This document shows positions 51,501 to 57,822 of a stretch of 64,000 nucleotides of DNA, piece after piece (position 1 is the stretch's first letter; the number at the start of each line of letters is the position of its first letter). The notes under the pieces are model-generated. The model searched no databases. It was not told where the DNA came from and worked only from the letters and a program-made list of their open reading frames with translations. The stretch spans positions 161,456,502 to 161,520,501 of the forward strand of contig NC_080541.1 of the NCBI RefSeq assembly GCF_028640845.1, read 5' to 3'. The stretch is from Ahaetulla prasina (Eukaryota > Chordata > Lepidosauria > Squamata > Colubridae). The position numbers and the translations under genes are program-made.

Positions 51501-54500
51501 ATCATTTCTCTTCTTGATAACTGAGACACAAGATCCAGTTTTCTAAAAAAGAATTAATGTGCTAATATTATTTTTCTTGCTTCTTGCATGTTTTTTATTC
51601 ACAAAACTACTAAATGCATGTATTCAGAAATCTGCTTCCACATATGTACTGATCAGTCTTCCCAGCTGTGCCTTCCAGAGATATTAGACTGAGACCCTTC
51701 AGAATTTGGGAAGTCATAATCCAACCCACTCAGATGATATCAAGTTGGGGAAATTGTTGGATAATTTTGTTGGGTTGAGACAGGAGGGATGCAGTAGTAT
51801 TTTAGAACTGTGTATAGCTTAAAATACATAGAGAGCAGTTCCATTGCATTAGAGTTTTTCTCCCCCCAATGATTGTATAAGCATGAGATTTTGCTCATGA
51901 CAGATTTTGTAGTGGGCTGGCATTGTAGGTGAGGAGGTTAAACCCTCTTTCATGTTCATTGGATGCACAATCATTTTTTGCACGTGGTTTTAAAAAAAGA
52001 TAAAGACATTTCCCCTTTATTCCGGACAAATAATCCTGCATCTTTTTCACGTGAGAAAAAGTCTGAACAGGCATCATAATCAGGCCTGATTGTTGTGGTC
52101 TGCCAGCAGCCTGCGGAGCTGGCAACAGAGTCAGACAGCGATGAGGCTGAGGAAGAACATGGGCCAGTCCTGGAGGCTGGGGAAGGCCCAGATGAAGGCT
52201 CTGCGTTGGAGGCAGAGGTGGGGCCGGGGCCATTGGGGAGTGAAGTGCGGACTCCAGAGCCTCCAGAGGCTGACAGTAGTTAGGCAGACAAACAGAAGGA
52301 GCTTGTTCCTAATGCACGCATAAGAAGAGCTGCTAGAAGGCAAGAGCAGCTCAAGCAAAGAGGATGATTTGGGAATAGGACCAAGAGATGATTGGCCCCT
52401 CCCATAAGGCTTAAAAGAGCAGCAACGGCGTTTGGGCTCTTTGCCGGAAAACAACATTGATAGCTTTGTTTTTTTGCATTTGTTTTGTATCTGTGTCTTC
52501 TGAACGTTTGCCAAGAAAGGCCTTTGGCAGTTTGCCTAATTGGACCAAGATTGGTGATAGGACTGAGGAATTGTGTTGGGAGGAATTTGCTTTAATTTAG
52601 TTGGACTACCTGAGAATGAATTAATTCTCAGCTGTTCTAATAAAGTTTGTTTGTTTTTACACTGACTGAGTTTCCTACTACCTACTTGAGCCTGGATCAC
52701 AACAATGATATTTGCAATTGTTTAAATTGCAGACCTAATGAAGCTAAAGCGAACTACAGCTGAAAAGAAAAAAACAGGAACAGAAAGGAAAAGTGAAGCG
52801 CTTATATCTCGACAGGCTCCAGGACTATGCTTTGATTTTCATCCAAAGGTATTTAATTGACTATAACGTCTTAATTCATACTTCCTGGTCTGAAATATTT
52901 TATCAGTATTCATGTAAGTTACAACAACAACAACAACAACAACAACAACGTGGAGCAAGTGGGTATACCCGATAGCAGTCGAGCGCCAGACACCCAGTAA
53001 ATAGCGAGAAGAGCCCAGCAGTCTCAGTGAGGTCAGAGAAGCCCATAGTGCAAAGAGAGCCAGTAGCCCAAAAGGGCCAGTCGTCACAGATGTTCACGAC
53101 CACCTGACAGACTTAATCTGTAAAAAGTCTTGATATTGTTCTCTTTTACAGTCTGAACTTTTACATTGTTTTTTGTTTTATAATGTTTATAATGTTTAAT
53201 AAGGTTTTATAATGTTTTAATATGTGTTAGTTGTGTTAATATGAAAAGGGAAGATGTTACAATGGTTATGTCTGCTGTGTTGGCAGGATTAGTCTGAGAT
53301 GCATTTCCTGCCTCTCCAGGAGTTGCCTTCAGCTGCTCCTGTGAGGTATTTCTGGTTCCTGTCGTATGTAGATACATACATGTAATAATGGCTTATCAGG
53401 GTTTTTCGATTAAACTTCTTGAAACAAGGATCTCTTTCTGGGGAAAGAAATAAAGTATGGCATGACTATAGTAAGTCTGACGCTAAAATGGAATGTTTCA
53501 TTAGCGGTTTTCAAACATGGTTCCCAAAGCCAGAGGAGATTAAACTGATGGCATTCAAAGTGGAAAGCTGCTCATTGTCACTTGTGCAATTTTGTTATGC
53601 TGCCCTGATGTCCAGAAGAATGTTGGGAAATGATGGTAGGTCCTGTCCCATCCTCTCCTATCCTCTGACATCCACCCTTTTTGCCTTTGTAAATATGGTT
53701 GGTTATTCTATATTGTTTTAGTAAAATATCTGATTATGCCGTTGGTCAAACTCAGTGGTTTAAACATTTGAAAATTCCCCTATATTAGAATTTAAGAATT
53801 TCAAATGTTATCTGGAAAGGAGAAAAGCAACCTTCCAGCATTAAAGATAGTCATAAAGACATCCAAGTCGAATAAAATAAAAGGGGCCACAGTAATTTCG
53901 TTTTGTTTCAGGACACTAATATCTATATGGCAGGAACTGAAGAAGGTTATATTCATAAATGTTCTTGTTCTTATAATGAGCAGTATCTGGAGACCTACAG
54001 AGGACACAAGGTAAGAACAGTTAAACAAACCTGATCAAATAAACTGCACTGCTCTTTTTTTTTTTTTTACTCCCTCTCTTTTTCTGTTAAAACATCTCAG
54101 TTTGAGGGCTTTCCAGCAGTTCACAAGCAGATCGAGATTTCCAGACTCATGCTGTGGGCTAATTTGGGAAATGGCTCTACTTTTTTTCTGATTGTGCACC
54201 GCTTTTCCTGAAACCAGAGCAAAGCTATTGTTTTCTCTTTGCAGTGCTTCAGTTCTGAAGAGCTTAGGGATTGCTGCCCCACTTCCCTCCTCCACTGCTG
54301 GGAAGGAACTATTGCCTCCCCTGCTTTGTGACTCAAGATAATCTTTCTTGGTACCTGTCTATAGGCTTGTTTAGAATAGATATTCTCCCTCATTCTAACT
54401 ACTTCAGAAATATGAAGTCCTGGTTTTGTCTATTTGAGAATATAGTTACTGTAGATTTGAAGTGGGGGGGGGAGAAAGGTGCTTCGATTTGGAAATGCTG

Positions 54501-57237
54501 CTGCTATTGTTTCATACCCCACGAGAGGTTTTTAATAGCAATAGCACTTAGACTTATATACTACTTCACAGTGCTTCACAGTTGCTCTTAGAAAGTCAGG
54601 TGGATGGTGATAAGGTACTTTGCTGCATTGGGTTCAAGGAAGATTATGCAAATCTTAGAACTACAAGGAGAGACAGAATAGGTGTTTCCATTAAGGAAAA
54701 ATTGATCAGTCCACAACTTCCAAGGAGCATTCAAAACTCGCTCTGCAGGAACTGAACCAAAAGTTAATCTGCTTCCTTTGCCAATCCATCTGGAAGTTGC
54801 ACAGTATCATGAATTGAATAGAATAGAATATAATTTTTTATTGGCCAAGTGTGATTGGAAACACAAGGAATTTGTCTTGGTGCATATGCTCTCAGTGTAC
54901 ATAAAAGAAAAGATACGTTCATCAAGGTACAACATTTACAAACAAATGATGGTCAATATATCAATATAAATCATAAGGATTGCCAGCAACAAAGTTACAG
55001 TCATACAGTCATAAGTGGAAAGAGATTGGTGATGGGAATGATGAGAAGATTAATAGTAGTGCAGAGGACTCAGAATATAAAAGAATCCAGTTATGTCTTT
55101 ATTCAGCTTTTCCTCTGGATTGTAATCAATATAGTTACCCTGGTTAAAAGTGTCATTCAGCATATTAGCGTTCAGAATTCAATTATCTTCTAAAAAAAAT
55201 TTGAGTTTATAGAGGAGCAATATACTTTTGCATAAATATTGCTATATCATTCTTGATCTTTGTTGCCCTATTCGTGAATATATCCAAATATGATTATTTC
55301 AAAAAATGTATTAACTTTGCATTTAAATCACTACATTTCTCTTGCTTTTCCTTAAGGGCCCTGTGTATAAGATCACATGGAATCCTTTCAGCACGGAAGT
55401 GTTTCTAAGTTGTTCTGCAGACTGGACTATCATGCTGTGGCGCCAGGATTCAGTTCGCCCAGTTTTAATCTTTACTTCCACTACCAATGTTATTTATGAT
55501 ATCATGTGGTCTCCACGTTCCGCCTATGTGTTTGCAGCAGTGAATGAAACCAGGGTAGAAATCTGGGATCTAAGTGTGAGCACGTAAGTAACAGCATTTC
55601 CTAAAAATGATTTTCAACCAACACTAAACAGAATAAAGATCATACACTACATTTCTATTGTCACGTCACTACAATTGGACTACACCAACTGTGTTGCCAG
55701 CATATTAATAAATTTATCCAGCACATTATTCATATTTCTAACCTTGAAGAACTTCTTTTTTCTATATCCCCCCCTTCCCTTGTATGTCTCTCTTAAGTAA
55801 TAAGCTTAGTAGTAACCTATTTTGCAGGACAATTGTCTGAAAAGTAGAAAAACCGTAACGTAATTAAAATAATGCATAGAAAATATTTTTAGGAAACAAT
55901 AAATAAATAATATTAAAACAATAATTGGGTAAATACTGCCTTGCAGTGGAATATGCCAAAGAGCTCTCCAGTTCAAACTGCACATCTTTTGTTGTGTATA
56001 GGTTGGATCCCCTGATTGTGAATCCTGCTACTGGCAATTTGAAATTCACAACTGTACTTTTTGCTAAAAGTGCAGATTGCCTTCTGATTGGGGACAGTGA
56101 TGGACTAGTCACTGTTTATGCACTGAGAAATATGACCGTCTCAGACAAAAAGAAGGTAAGTTTCACTGCATGAAAAGTCAGCATTGCTCTGTCCCTGATG
56201 CAAGCTACTAAACCTCCTATTCCTATAAATGTAGTAATTTATCATTTTGAATCTGCTGAGCTTGCGGTTGTAATATTGGCCTATAACTGCATCATCATTC
56301 AGACCAGGGTTCAGACAGTATTTGCTGTGGATGCTAAGGCAATGGAATGAAATGGCAGAACAGGTGTTTTCTTAAGGCATTGTTTCTGCCTATAAATTGA
56401 AAACAAGTTATTAGAGCCCCAGCACTAGGATCACCTAATTTTGAATGCTGTTACTTGAGCTCGATAATATTATCTCAGAAGAAAAATCTTGAAAATTGTC
56501 TCAGTCAATCAATTAGCAGAAAGTGATGTACAAGATAATGAGATTCAGCTGTTTTAGTCTGGGATAGACAGTTGTGATGCACTGTAAATAGAAGATCCAA
56601 GTTCATCATTTTCAACTTGTTTACAAAATGGAGAATATGGGGGGCAGGGGGGAGTTTAAGAACTATGTATAAAATTATAGGCTAAACGTACTAGTGAATG
56701 TTGGTGTAATTGGAATACCTGTGTAACATTTGAAATGGCCTATAAGTATATGGTTTATGATAAATTTCAACTAAATTGTTTTGTGCTAAGACAGTAATGT
56801 TTAGGTTTGGGCTTATTGGTGGCATCAAAAGGTGGTTTTGGATAGAACAGAAGTAGAGAAAGACATACTGTATATATATATATATATATATCATAAATAA
56901 TGGACATTCTGATTTATAGTATTACACGCTAATTTTCTTCCCTTTTTTTCTTTTTTTCCCATTAAATCGCCTTTATTGCTCTCCCAGCGGAGAGGCTCTA
57001 CTGCAAGTTTTTACAAACACTTCAAGCTATTTACAAGTTGGGTTGTAGTGTTTTCTTTTTTAATTTAATTTTCTTTTAAGATTTTTCAGAACAGAGTGCA
57101 TAGTGCATAGACTCTTCTTAATGTATTCAAAAATCCCTTTCAATATTTTTGTTTTATACCTGTGTATATATTTATTTCTTTTTCAGGTGGATATGTTGCA
57201 TGATATGATCGGCTCTAATCTAGCCAGTCCAGAATAG
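22867..57237 (+). CDS. DNAI4: Dynein axonemal intermediate chain 4 (WDR78), complete gene, 17 coding exons
   Basis: Join: 22867-22928, 28275-28461, 32420-32610, 34018-34124, 35290-35446, 38393-38532, 41050-41205, 41922-42119, 45510-45754, 48897-48983, 49667-49818, 50961-51118, 52733-52848, 53912-54010, 55357-55583, 56002-56155, 57187-57237. All 16 introns are GT/AG, phases agree, and the sum is 2487 nt (828 residues plus stop), close to human WDR78 (about 848). DNAI4 is the vertebrate counterpart of Chlamydomonas IC138, an intermediate chain of the two-headed inner-arm dynein f/I1, needed for that dynein to reach the axoneme. Residues 1-400 are low-complexity and charged, with the conserved DVTPRPLYHP motif near 90. 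An acidic Glu/Lys stretch lies near 415-435. WD-type blades run from about 465 to 805, including GHKGPVYKITWNPF and LSCSADWTIMLW. No frameshift or internal stop was seen. A 5' non-coding exon in the CpG island at 13-14 kb is possible. Confidence 0.95.
23715..24278. mobile_element. TA-flanked DNA element with an internal minisatellite
   Basis: Ends CCATATTTGTCAGAGTATAAG and CTTATACTCTGAAAAATATG are inverted repeats with TA on both sides. The interior (about 23790-24150) is a degenerate tandem array of 14-18-bp units built on AACGGGCCATGCCGA. Open frames here come from this array and are not genes. Confidence 0.7.
24609..24686. repeat. (AAT)n microsatellite
   Basis: About 26 uninterrupted AAT units directly next to the 3' end of the CR1 copy, probably grown from its tail. 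The poly-Asn frame across it is not a gene. Confidence 0.95.
24687..25140 (-). mobile_element. CR1 LINE 3' end
   Basis: On the minus strand one frame reads LERVQRRATKMIRRLEAKTY, KRRTRGHMIAVFQYLRG and RRNFLTVRTINQWNNLPPEV, the C-terminus of CR1 reverse transcriptase, and ends with the CR1 3' UTR phrase GGTCCCTTCCAACTCTGAT. Confidence 0.9.
25430..25806. repeat. TCCTC-family squamate repeat copy
   Basis: Starts TCGGCTTACGACTAC and ends TTGTAAGTCAAGGACTG, with the family's TTAAGTGAATC and AACTGTTGTAAGTC phrases in reverse orientation relative to the copies at 14354. Confidence 0.68.
27269..27784 (+). mobile_element. Solo LTR, 516 bp, in DNAI4 intron 1
   Basis: TGTTGTGCC at the left and CACGACA at the right, flanked by a perfect 5-bp duplication ATTCC (27264-27268 and 27785-27789). 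Contains a TATATAAAGG box near 27594. An open frame of 97 codons starts at LTR base 5. No internal retroelement region remains. The element class (Ty3/gypsy or retrovirus-like) is not clear from the LTR alone. Confidence 0.85.
28275..28461 (+). CDS. DNAI4: DNAI4 exon 2
   Basis: Acceptor TATCACCAG, 187 nt, donor GTAATC, ends in phase 0. It codes a basic, Ser-rich segment (residues 21-83), likely disordered, with several potential phosphorylation sites such as RRLSF. Confidence 0.92.
28500..28830 (-). other. Possible retroelement-derived segment beside the (ATT)n array
   Basis: A minus-strand frame of about 100 codons (LDAIIKQLQYHLNTIGTDKF) abuts the microsatellite. It looks like old coding or UTR sequence of a LINE, but I do not recognise it. 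It starts 39 bp after DNAI4 exon 2. Confidence 0.3.
28834..28905. repeat. (ATT)n microsatellite
   Basis: About 24 pure ATT units at one edge of an R4/Dong-like LINE fragment; a shorter ATT run lies on its other side near 29170-29200. Confidence 0.95.
28906..29190 (-). mobile_element. R4/Dong-like LINE C-terminal fragment
   Basis: The minus strand reads LPLVIRALGTMSKNFIKYIK and LQLPGDLQKTVLLGTS, which I recognise as the end of an R4/Dong-clade LINE protein. Such elements insert into TAA repeats, and ATT runs flank this piece on both sides. Confidence 0.65.
30648..30809. repeat. Long hairpin resembling a Penelope-like element terminus
   Basis: The two arms (TCAAGAGGCAACTGAACTTT and its complement, GAAGACGTTTTGCTTCTCATC and GATGAGAAGCGAAACGTCTTC) pair over about 70 bp with few mismatches around an 18-nt loop. 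The phrase GAAGCTTCTTGGATGAGAAG is frequent in reptile and fish genomes. Family assignment is tentative. Confidence 0.7.
31031..31258. mobile_element. hAT-like element remnant
   Basis: GC-rich block ending TGAAATCGAGTTTGACACCCATGC, the reverse of the CAGGGGTGTCAAACTC hAT end seen at 15699. Left end not clear. Confidence 0.5.
32420..32610 (+). CDS. DNAI4: DNAI4 exon 3
   Basis: Acceptor CATCTACAG, donor GTATGA, 191 nt, ends in phase 2. It begins VFDDQGKDVTPRPLYHP, which I recognise as the most conserved N-terminal motif of WDR78. Confidence 0.95.
32659..32800. mobile_element. hAT-like short element
   Basis: Begins CAGGGGTGTTAAACTCGC and ends GCAGGTTTGATAGCCCTG. The inverted ends and GC-rich core match the 15699 family. 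It sits 49 bp after DNAI4 exon 3. Confidence 0.65.
34018..34124 (+). CDS. DNAI4: DNAI4 exon 4
   Basis: Acceptor ACTACAG, donor GTAAAA, 107 nt, ends in phase 1. Codes a Ser/Thr-rich segment ending RRDTISSFT. Confidence 0.92.
34290..34312. repeat. (AAT)n short array
   Basis: ATGATAATAATAATAATAATA tract in DNAI4 intron 4. Confidence 0.8.
34337..34575. mobile_element. TA-flanked MITE, 239 bp
   Basis: Ends CCATGTTTCCCTGAAAATAAG and CTTATTTTTGGAGAAACACAG, with TA on both sides. Relative of the 136-bp copy at 10389, with a different centre. In DNAI4 intron 4. Confidence 0.75.
34669..34784. repeat. Near-perfect hairpin, 55-bp arms and 6-nt loop
   Basis: The left arm starts AGTTTGGTAGCACCCATAGC and the right arm ends with its complement. 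Only 2 of 55 pairs differ, and the loop is TAAAAC. No target duplication or known repeat end is visible. It lies in DNAI4 intron 4, about 500 bp before exon 5. Confidence 0.92.
35025..35162. mobile_element. hAT-like short element
   Basis: CAGAGCTGTCAAACTCC at the left and TGACAGTCCTGCTCTA at the right, with a CACGTG-containing core similar to the copy at 32659. Its right end is about 130 bp from DNAI4 exon 5. Confidence 0.55.
35290..35446 (+). CDS. DNAI4: DNAI4 exon 5
   Basis: Acceptor CATGGTAG has a weak pyrimidine tract; the donor is GTAAGC; 157 nt, ends in phase 2. It codes DVQVRREEMLEQLTKHDL and then LLTETETIWLFNMP, a segment shared by dynein intermediate chains before the WD domain. Confidence 0.94.
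36478..36524. repeat. (TA)n microsatellite
   Basis: About 23 TA units abutting the end of the Penelope-like element. Confidence 0.95.
36525..37268 (-). mobile_element. Penelope-like retroelement, C-terminal fragment
   Basis: A minus-strand open frame (205 codons, 36697-37314) codes HDIDFKKTRTITKTEHFNN and IIREAIEIEKRP, matching the region after the GIY-YIG endonuclease of Penelope-like elements, then a Pro/Thr/Gln-rich tail. The 3' part holds a phrase around GACGAATGAGACTTCGTCG and CCTCAGAAAAC. The 5' end is truncated at an (AAT)n array, so the reverse transcriptase domain is missing. In DNAI4 intron 5. Confidence 0.75.
37272..37296. repeat. (AAT)n array
   Basis: About eight units at the truncated 5' edge of the Penelope-like fragment. 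Confidence 0.85.
37370..37568 (+). mobile_element. L3/CR1 LINE 3' end with ATTCT tail
   Basis: Sense copy: TGTACACTGAGACCATATGC, CAATCACACTTGGCCAATAA, then (ATTCT)n. In DNAI4 intron 5. Confidence 0.82.
37868..37981. mobile_element. Degenerate hAT-type MITE
   Basis: GAGGTGGGCAACTATGGTCC at the left pairs with GGACCATGGTTGTTTACCCC at the right around the common core GTGGACTTCAACTCCCAG. Confidence 0.5.
38393..38532 (+). CDS. DNAI4: DNAI4 exon 6
   Basis: Acceptor TTTTCCAAAG, donor GTAAAT, 140 nt, ends in phase 1. It codes NRLGNDQYANRMMQTLNGAP and then KEVQCDKIVM, characteristic of WDR78. Confidence 0.94.
39110..39682. repeat. TCCTC-family squamate repeat copy with extra internal sequence
   Basis: Ends GTTGTAACCTGAGGACTACTTG and keeps family phrases near both ends, but is about 180 bp longer than the 390-bp norm because of a GC-rich centre (39260-39480). 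Confidence 0.5.
40190..40320 (-). mobile_element. Sauria-type SINE, degraded antisense fragment
   Basis: CTGAGAGAGAGTATCTGATCC and CCAGTTTCTAAGCACC follow the reverse-complement SINE layout at 61740, with many changes. Confidence 0.4.
40417..40645 (+). mobile_element. 5S rRNA-derived SINE (5S-Sauria type)
   Basis: TGACCTTGGCTCAGAAGTAA followed by GCAGAGTCAGCACTACTTAG and TATCTGGGTA corresponds to the internal control region of 5S rRNA (...CTCGGAAGCTAAGCAGGGTC...TTAGTACTTGGAT). The 3' part, GAAGGCAATAGCAAACCA, is the usual tail of this SINE family, mobilised by BovB/RTE LINEs. Not a 5S gene. Confidence 0.75.
40913..40990 (-). mobile_element. L3/CR1 LINE tail, (TTTA)n end
   Basis: (TTTA)n followed by TTTGTCACAACAATATATG, the same terminal phrase as the LINE at 20184, severely truncated. 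It lies about 60 bp before DNAI4 exon 7. Confidence 0.6.
41050..41205 (+). CDS. DNAI4: DNAI4 exon 7
   Basis: Acceptor TTTTCCAAAG, donor GTACTT, 156 nt, enters and leaves in phase 1. It codes EIMATTWDLFDSFNALEEAT, continuing the conserved region before the WD domain. Confidence 0.93.
41922..42119 (+). CDS. DNAI4: DNAI4 exon 8
   Basis: Strong acceptor TCTCCTTTCAG, donor GTACAT, 198 nt, phase 1 on both sides. It codes FYMERVLMENIFQPKLAAYR, a conserved helical segment just before the acidic linker. Confidence 0.95.
42365..42885. mobile_element. Non-autonomous hAT element, 521 bp
   Basis: Inverted ends CAGTAGTAGTCAACCTGG and GGTTGACTACCCCTG, inner phrase CGCCCACTAGTGGGCG, and a perfect 8-bp duplication GTCTAGAA (42357-42364 and 42886-42893). 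In DNAI4 intron 8, 246 bp after exon 8. Confidence 0.9.
44766..45390 (+). mobile_element. Solo LTR, about 625 bp, in DNAI4 intron 8
   Basis: Starts TGTTGTGTC and ends near GAGAAACACA, with ATTTC before it and TTTC after it (duplication blurred by one base). Has TATAAAA at 45085 and AATAAA at 45314, so both promoter and polyadenylation signals face the same way as DNAI4. A 97-codon open frame runs from LTR base 5 to a stop at 45058. Confidence 0.78.
45510..45754 (+). CDS. DNAI4: DNAI4 exon 9
   Basis: Acceptor TATTCTTAG, donor GTAAGA, 245 nt, ends in phase 0. It codes an acidic Glu-rich linker and then LWSYGCSLTKGNNVSCMAWN, the start of the first WD blade. Confidence 0.95.
47311..47817 (+). 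mobile_element. Solo LTR, 507 bp, in DNAI4 intron 9
   Basis: Close relative of the LTR at 27269. Flanks TATAG and TATAA agree at 4 of 5. Compared with 27269 it lacks about 30 bp that hold the TATATAAAGG box, so its promoter is broken. Open frame of 102 codons from LTR base 5. Confidence 0.82.
47938..47968. repeat. (TAGA)n microsatellite
   Basis: Imperfect TAGATA array. A similar tract lies at 63604-63650. Confidence 0.85.
48700..48886 (+). mobile_element. L3/CR1 LINE 3' end whose tail abuts DNAI4 exon 10
   Basis: TGTGTACACTGAGAGCATATGC, TGTGTCCAATCACACTTGGCC, then AATAAAAATTCT and five ATTCT units ending at 48886. The exon 10 acceptor AG is at 48895-48896. Confidence 0.85.
48897..48983 (+). 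CDS. DNAI4: DNAI4 exon 10
   Basis: Acceptor GGCTCTTAG, donor GTAATG, 87 nt, phase 0 on both sides. It codes DLLAVGYGQFRF and GLACCWSLKNP, the end of the first WD blade. The pyrimidine-rich DNA before it belongs to an L3/CR1 LINE tail (48862-48886). Confidence 0.93.
49667..49818 (+). CDS. DNAI4: DNAI4 exon 11
   Basis: Acceptor CTGTTCAG, donor GTATGA, 152 nt, ends in phase 2. It codes a WD blade: VTALDFSTANPNLLAVGLFN followed by GTIEVYNV. Confidence 0.96.
50285..50545. mobile_element. Non-autonomous hAT element, 261 bp
   Basis: Ends CAGGGATAAAATG and TATTTTACCCCTG with a perfect 8-bp duplication GTCTTAAG (50277-50284 and 50546-50553). Same family as 9886. Contains alternating GCATGCGC-type purine/pyrimidine stretches. 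In DNAI4 intron 11. Confidence 0.9.
50961..51118 (+). CDS. DNAI4: DNAI4 exon 12
   Basis: Acceptor TATGTTTCAG, donor GTAAAT, 158 nt, ends in phase 1. It codes HLGPVWQLRWVEQ and then ILVSISADGRITKWFV, a complete WD blade. Confidence 0.96.
52091..52704 (+). mobile_element. Solo LTR, 614 bp, in DNAI4 intron 12
   Basis: TGTTGTGGTC at the left, GATCACAACA at the right; flanks CTGAT and ATGAT agree at 4 of 5. Contains CTTAAAAGAGC as a TATA-like box and AATAAAG near 52640. A 63-codon open frame starts at LTR base 5. It ends 28 bp before DNAI4 exon 13. Confidence 0.82.
52733..52848 (+). CDS. DNAI4: DNAI4 exon 13
   Basis: Acceptor AAATTGCAG, donor GTATTT, 116 nt, ends in phase 0. It codes a basic linker (LMKLKRTTAEKKKTG) and then PGLCFDFHPK, the start of the next blade. 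A solo LTR ends only 28 bp before this exon. Confidence 0.94.
52921..52949. repeat. (CAA)n microsatellite
   Basis: About ten units followed by a GC-richer block (52950-53110) that looks like part of an unrecognised repeat. Confidence 0.9.
53912..54010 (+). CDS. DNAI4: DNAI4 exon 14
   Basis: Acceptor TTTGTTTCAG, donor GTAAGA, 99 nt, phase 0 on both sides. It codes YMAGTEEGYIHKCS and ends YRGHK, a WD blade with its GH dipeptide. Confidence 0.96.
54817..55085 (-). mobile_element. L3/CR1 LINE 3' end with AATAG tail
   Basis: GAATAGAATAGAATATAATT, then TTATTGGCCAAGTGTGATTG; nearly the same as 16049 over more than 200 bp. In DNAI4 intron 14. Confidence 0.82.
55357..55583 (+). CDS. DNAI4: DNAI4 exon 15
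   Basis: Acceptor TTTCCTTAAG, donor GTAAGT, 227 nt, ends in phase 2. It codes GPVYKITWNPFSTEVFLSC, ADWTIMLW and TRVEIWDL, the most dynein-intermediate-chain-like blades of the protein. Confidence 0.97.
56002..56155 (+). CDS. DNAI4: DNAI4 exon 16
   Basis: Acceptor TTGTGTATAG, donor GTAAGT, 154 nt, ends in phase 0. It codes LDPLIVNPATGNLKFTTVLF and then CLLIGDSDGLVTVYALRNM. A stronger-looking acceptor 55 nt upstream would shift the frame, so this one was chosen. Confidence 0.94.
57187..57237 (+). CDS. DNAI4: DNAI4 exon 17 (terminal coding exon)
   Basis: Strong acceptor TTTCTTTTTCAG, then 16 codons (VDMLHDMIGSNLASPE) and TAG. AATAAA follows 21 nt after the stop. The phase fits exon 16. The C-terminus is shorter than I expect for human WDR78, so an alternative last exon is possible. 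Confidence 0.88.
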   Translation: MDMLHDMIGSNLASPE

Positions 57238-57257
57238 TTTTTTTAACTGAAATATTT

Positions 57258-57263
57258 AATAAA
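57258..57263 (+). terminator. DNAI4: DNAI4 polyadenylation signal
   Basis: A canonical AATAAA lies 21 nt beyond the TAG stop, giving a very short 3' UTR if it is used. Other A/T-rich variants follow further downstream. Confidence 0.7.
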
Positions 57264-57457
57264 AATGAAGATGATGTAAAACATGACACATTTTATAATT
57301 CATCACAAAAATGTATTTATTAAATATGTATGTGGTTCTGTATGTATATGTCTGTAATTATTTTCCATATATAATACACCTACAAAGACAATCTGTGATG
57401 AATGTTTTAAAAAGCCCCTAAATGTTTTTACGGAAAGTACTAATAATTGATTTCAGG

Positions 57458-57822
57458 TAATCCTCAGTTAGTTACCATAACAGACCAGGAATTCCGTTAC
57501 TAAGTGACATGGTCATAAAGCATGATATTACGTGTCCACACCAACTTATGATGACAGTTCTAATTGTTCTGATTGCGGTAACTGGGTGGGATGTCATATC
57601 ACCACCATGTGCTACCTCCTGCCAGCTTCTACATTGACTTTGCTTGTCAGAAGATGGCAGTGAAGGCCACAAATGGCAATCATATGACTGTAGGACACTG
57701 CACTTATTGTAATTACAAGTCTCCCAAATCCCCCAAATCCAGATTACATGGTGTTGCGATGGCCACAACTTCAAGGACTGTAGATAAGTCTCCACATTCA
57801 ACACCACTGTAACTTTAAGCGG
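57458..57822 (+). repeat. TCCTC-family repeat, left part, split by an LTR
   Basis: Begins GTAATCCTCAGTTAGTTACC and runs to TGTAACTTTAAGCGG, where the LTR at 57823 is inserted. The family text resumes after the LTR as CTTCTGAATGAATAGTTGTT (58355-58392). Confidence 0.65.

Noticed and set aside
55947..56001. Upstream acceptor (ACTGCCTTGCAG) for DNAI4 exon 16
   Set aside because: Its use adds 55 nt and shifts the reading frame, whereas the acceptor at 56001 restores LDPLIVN in phase.
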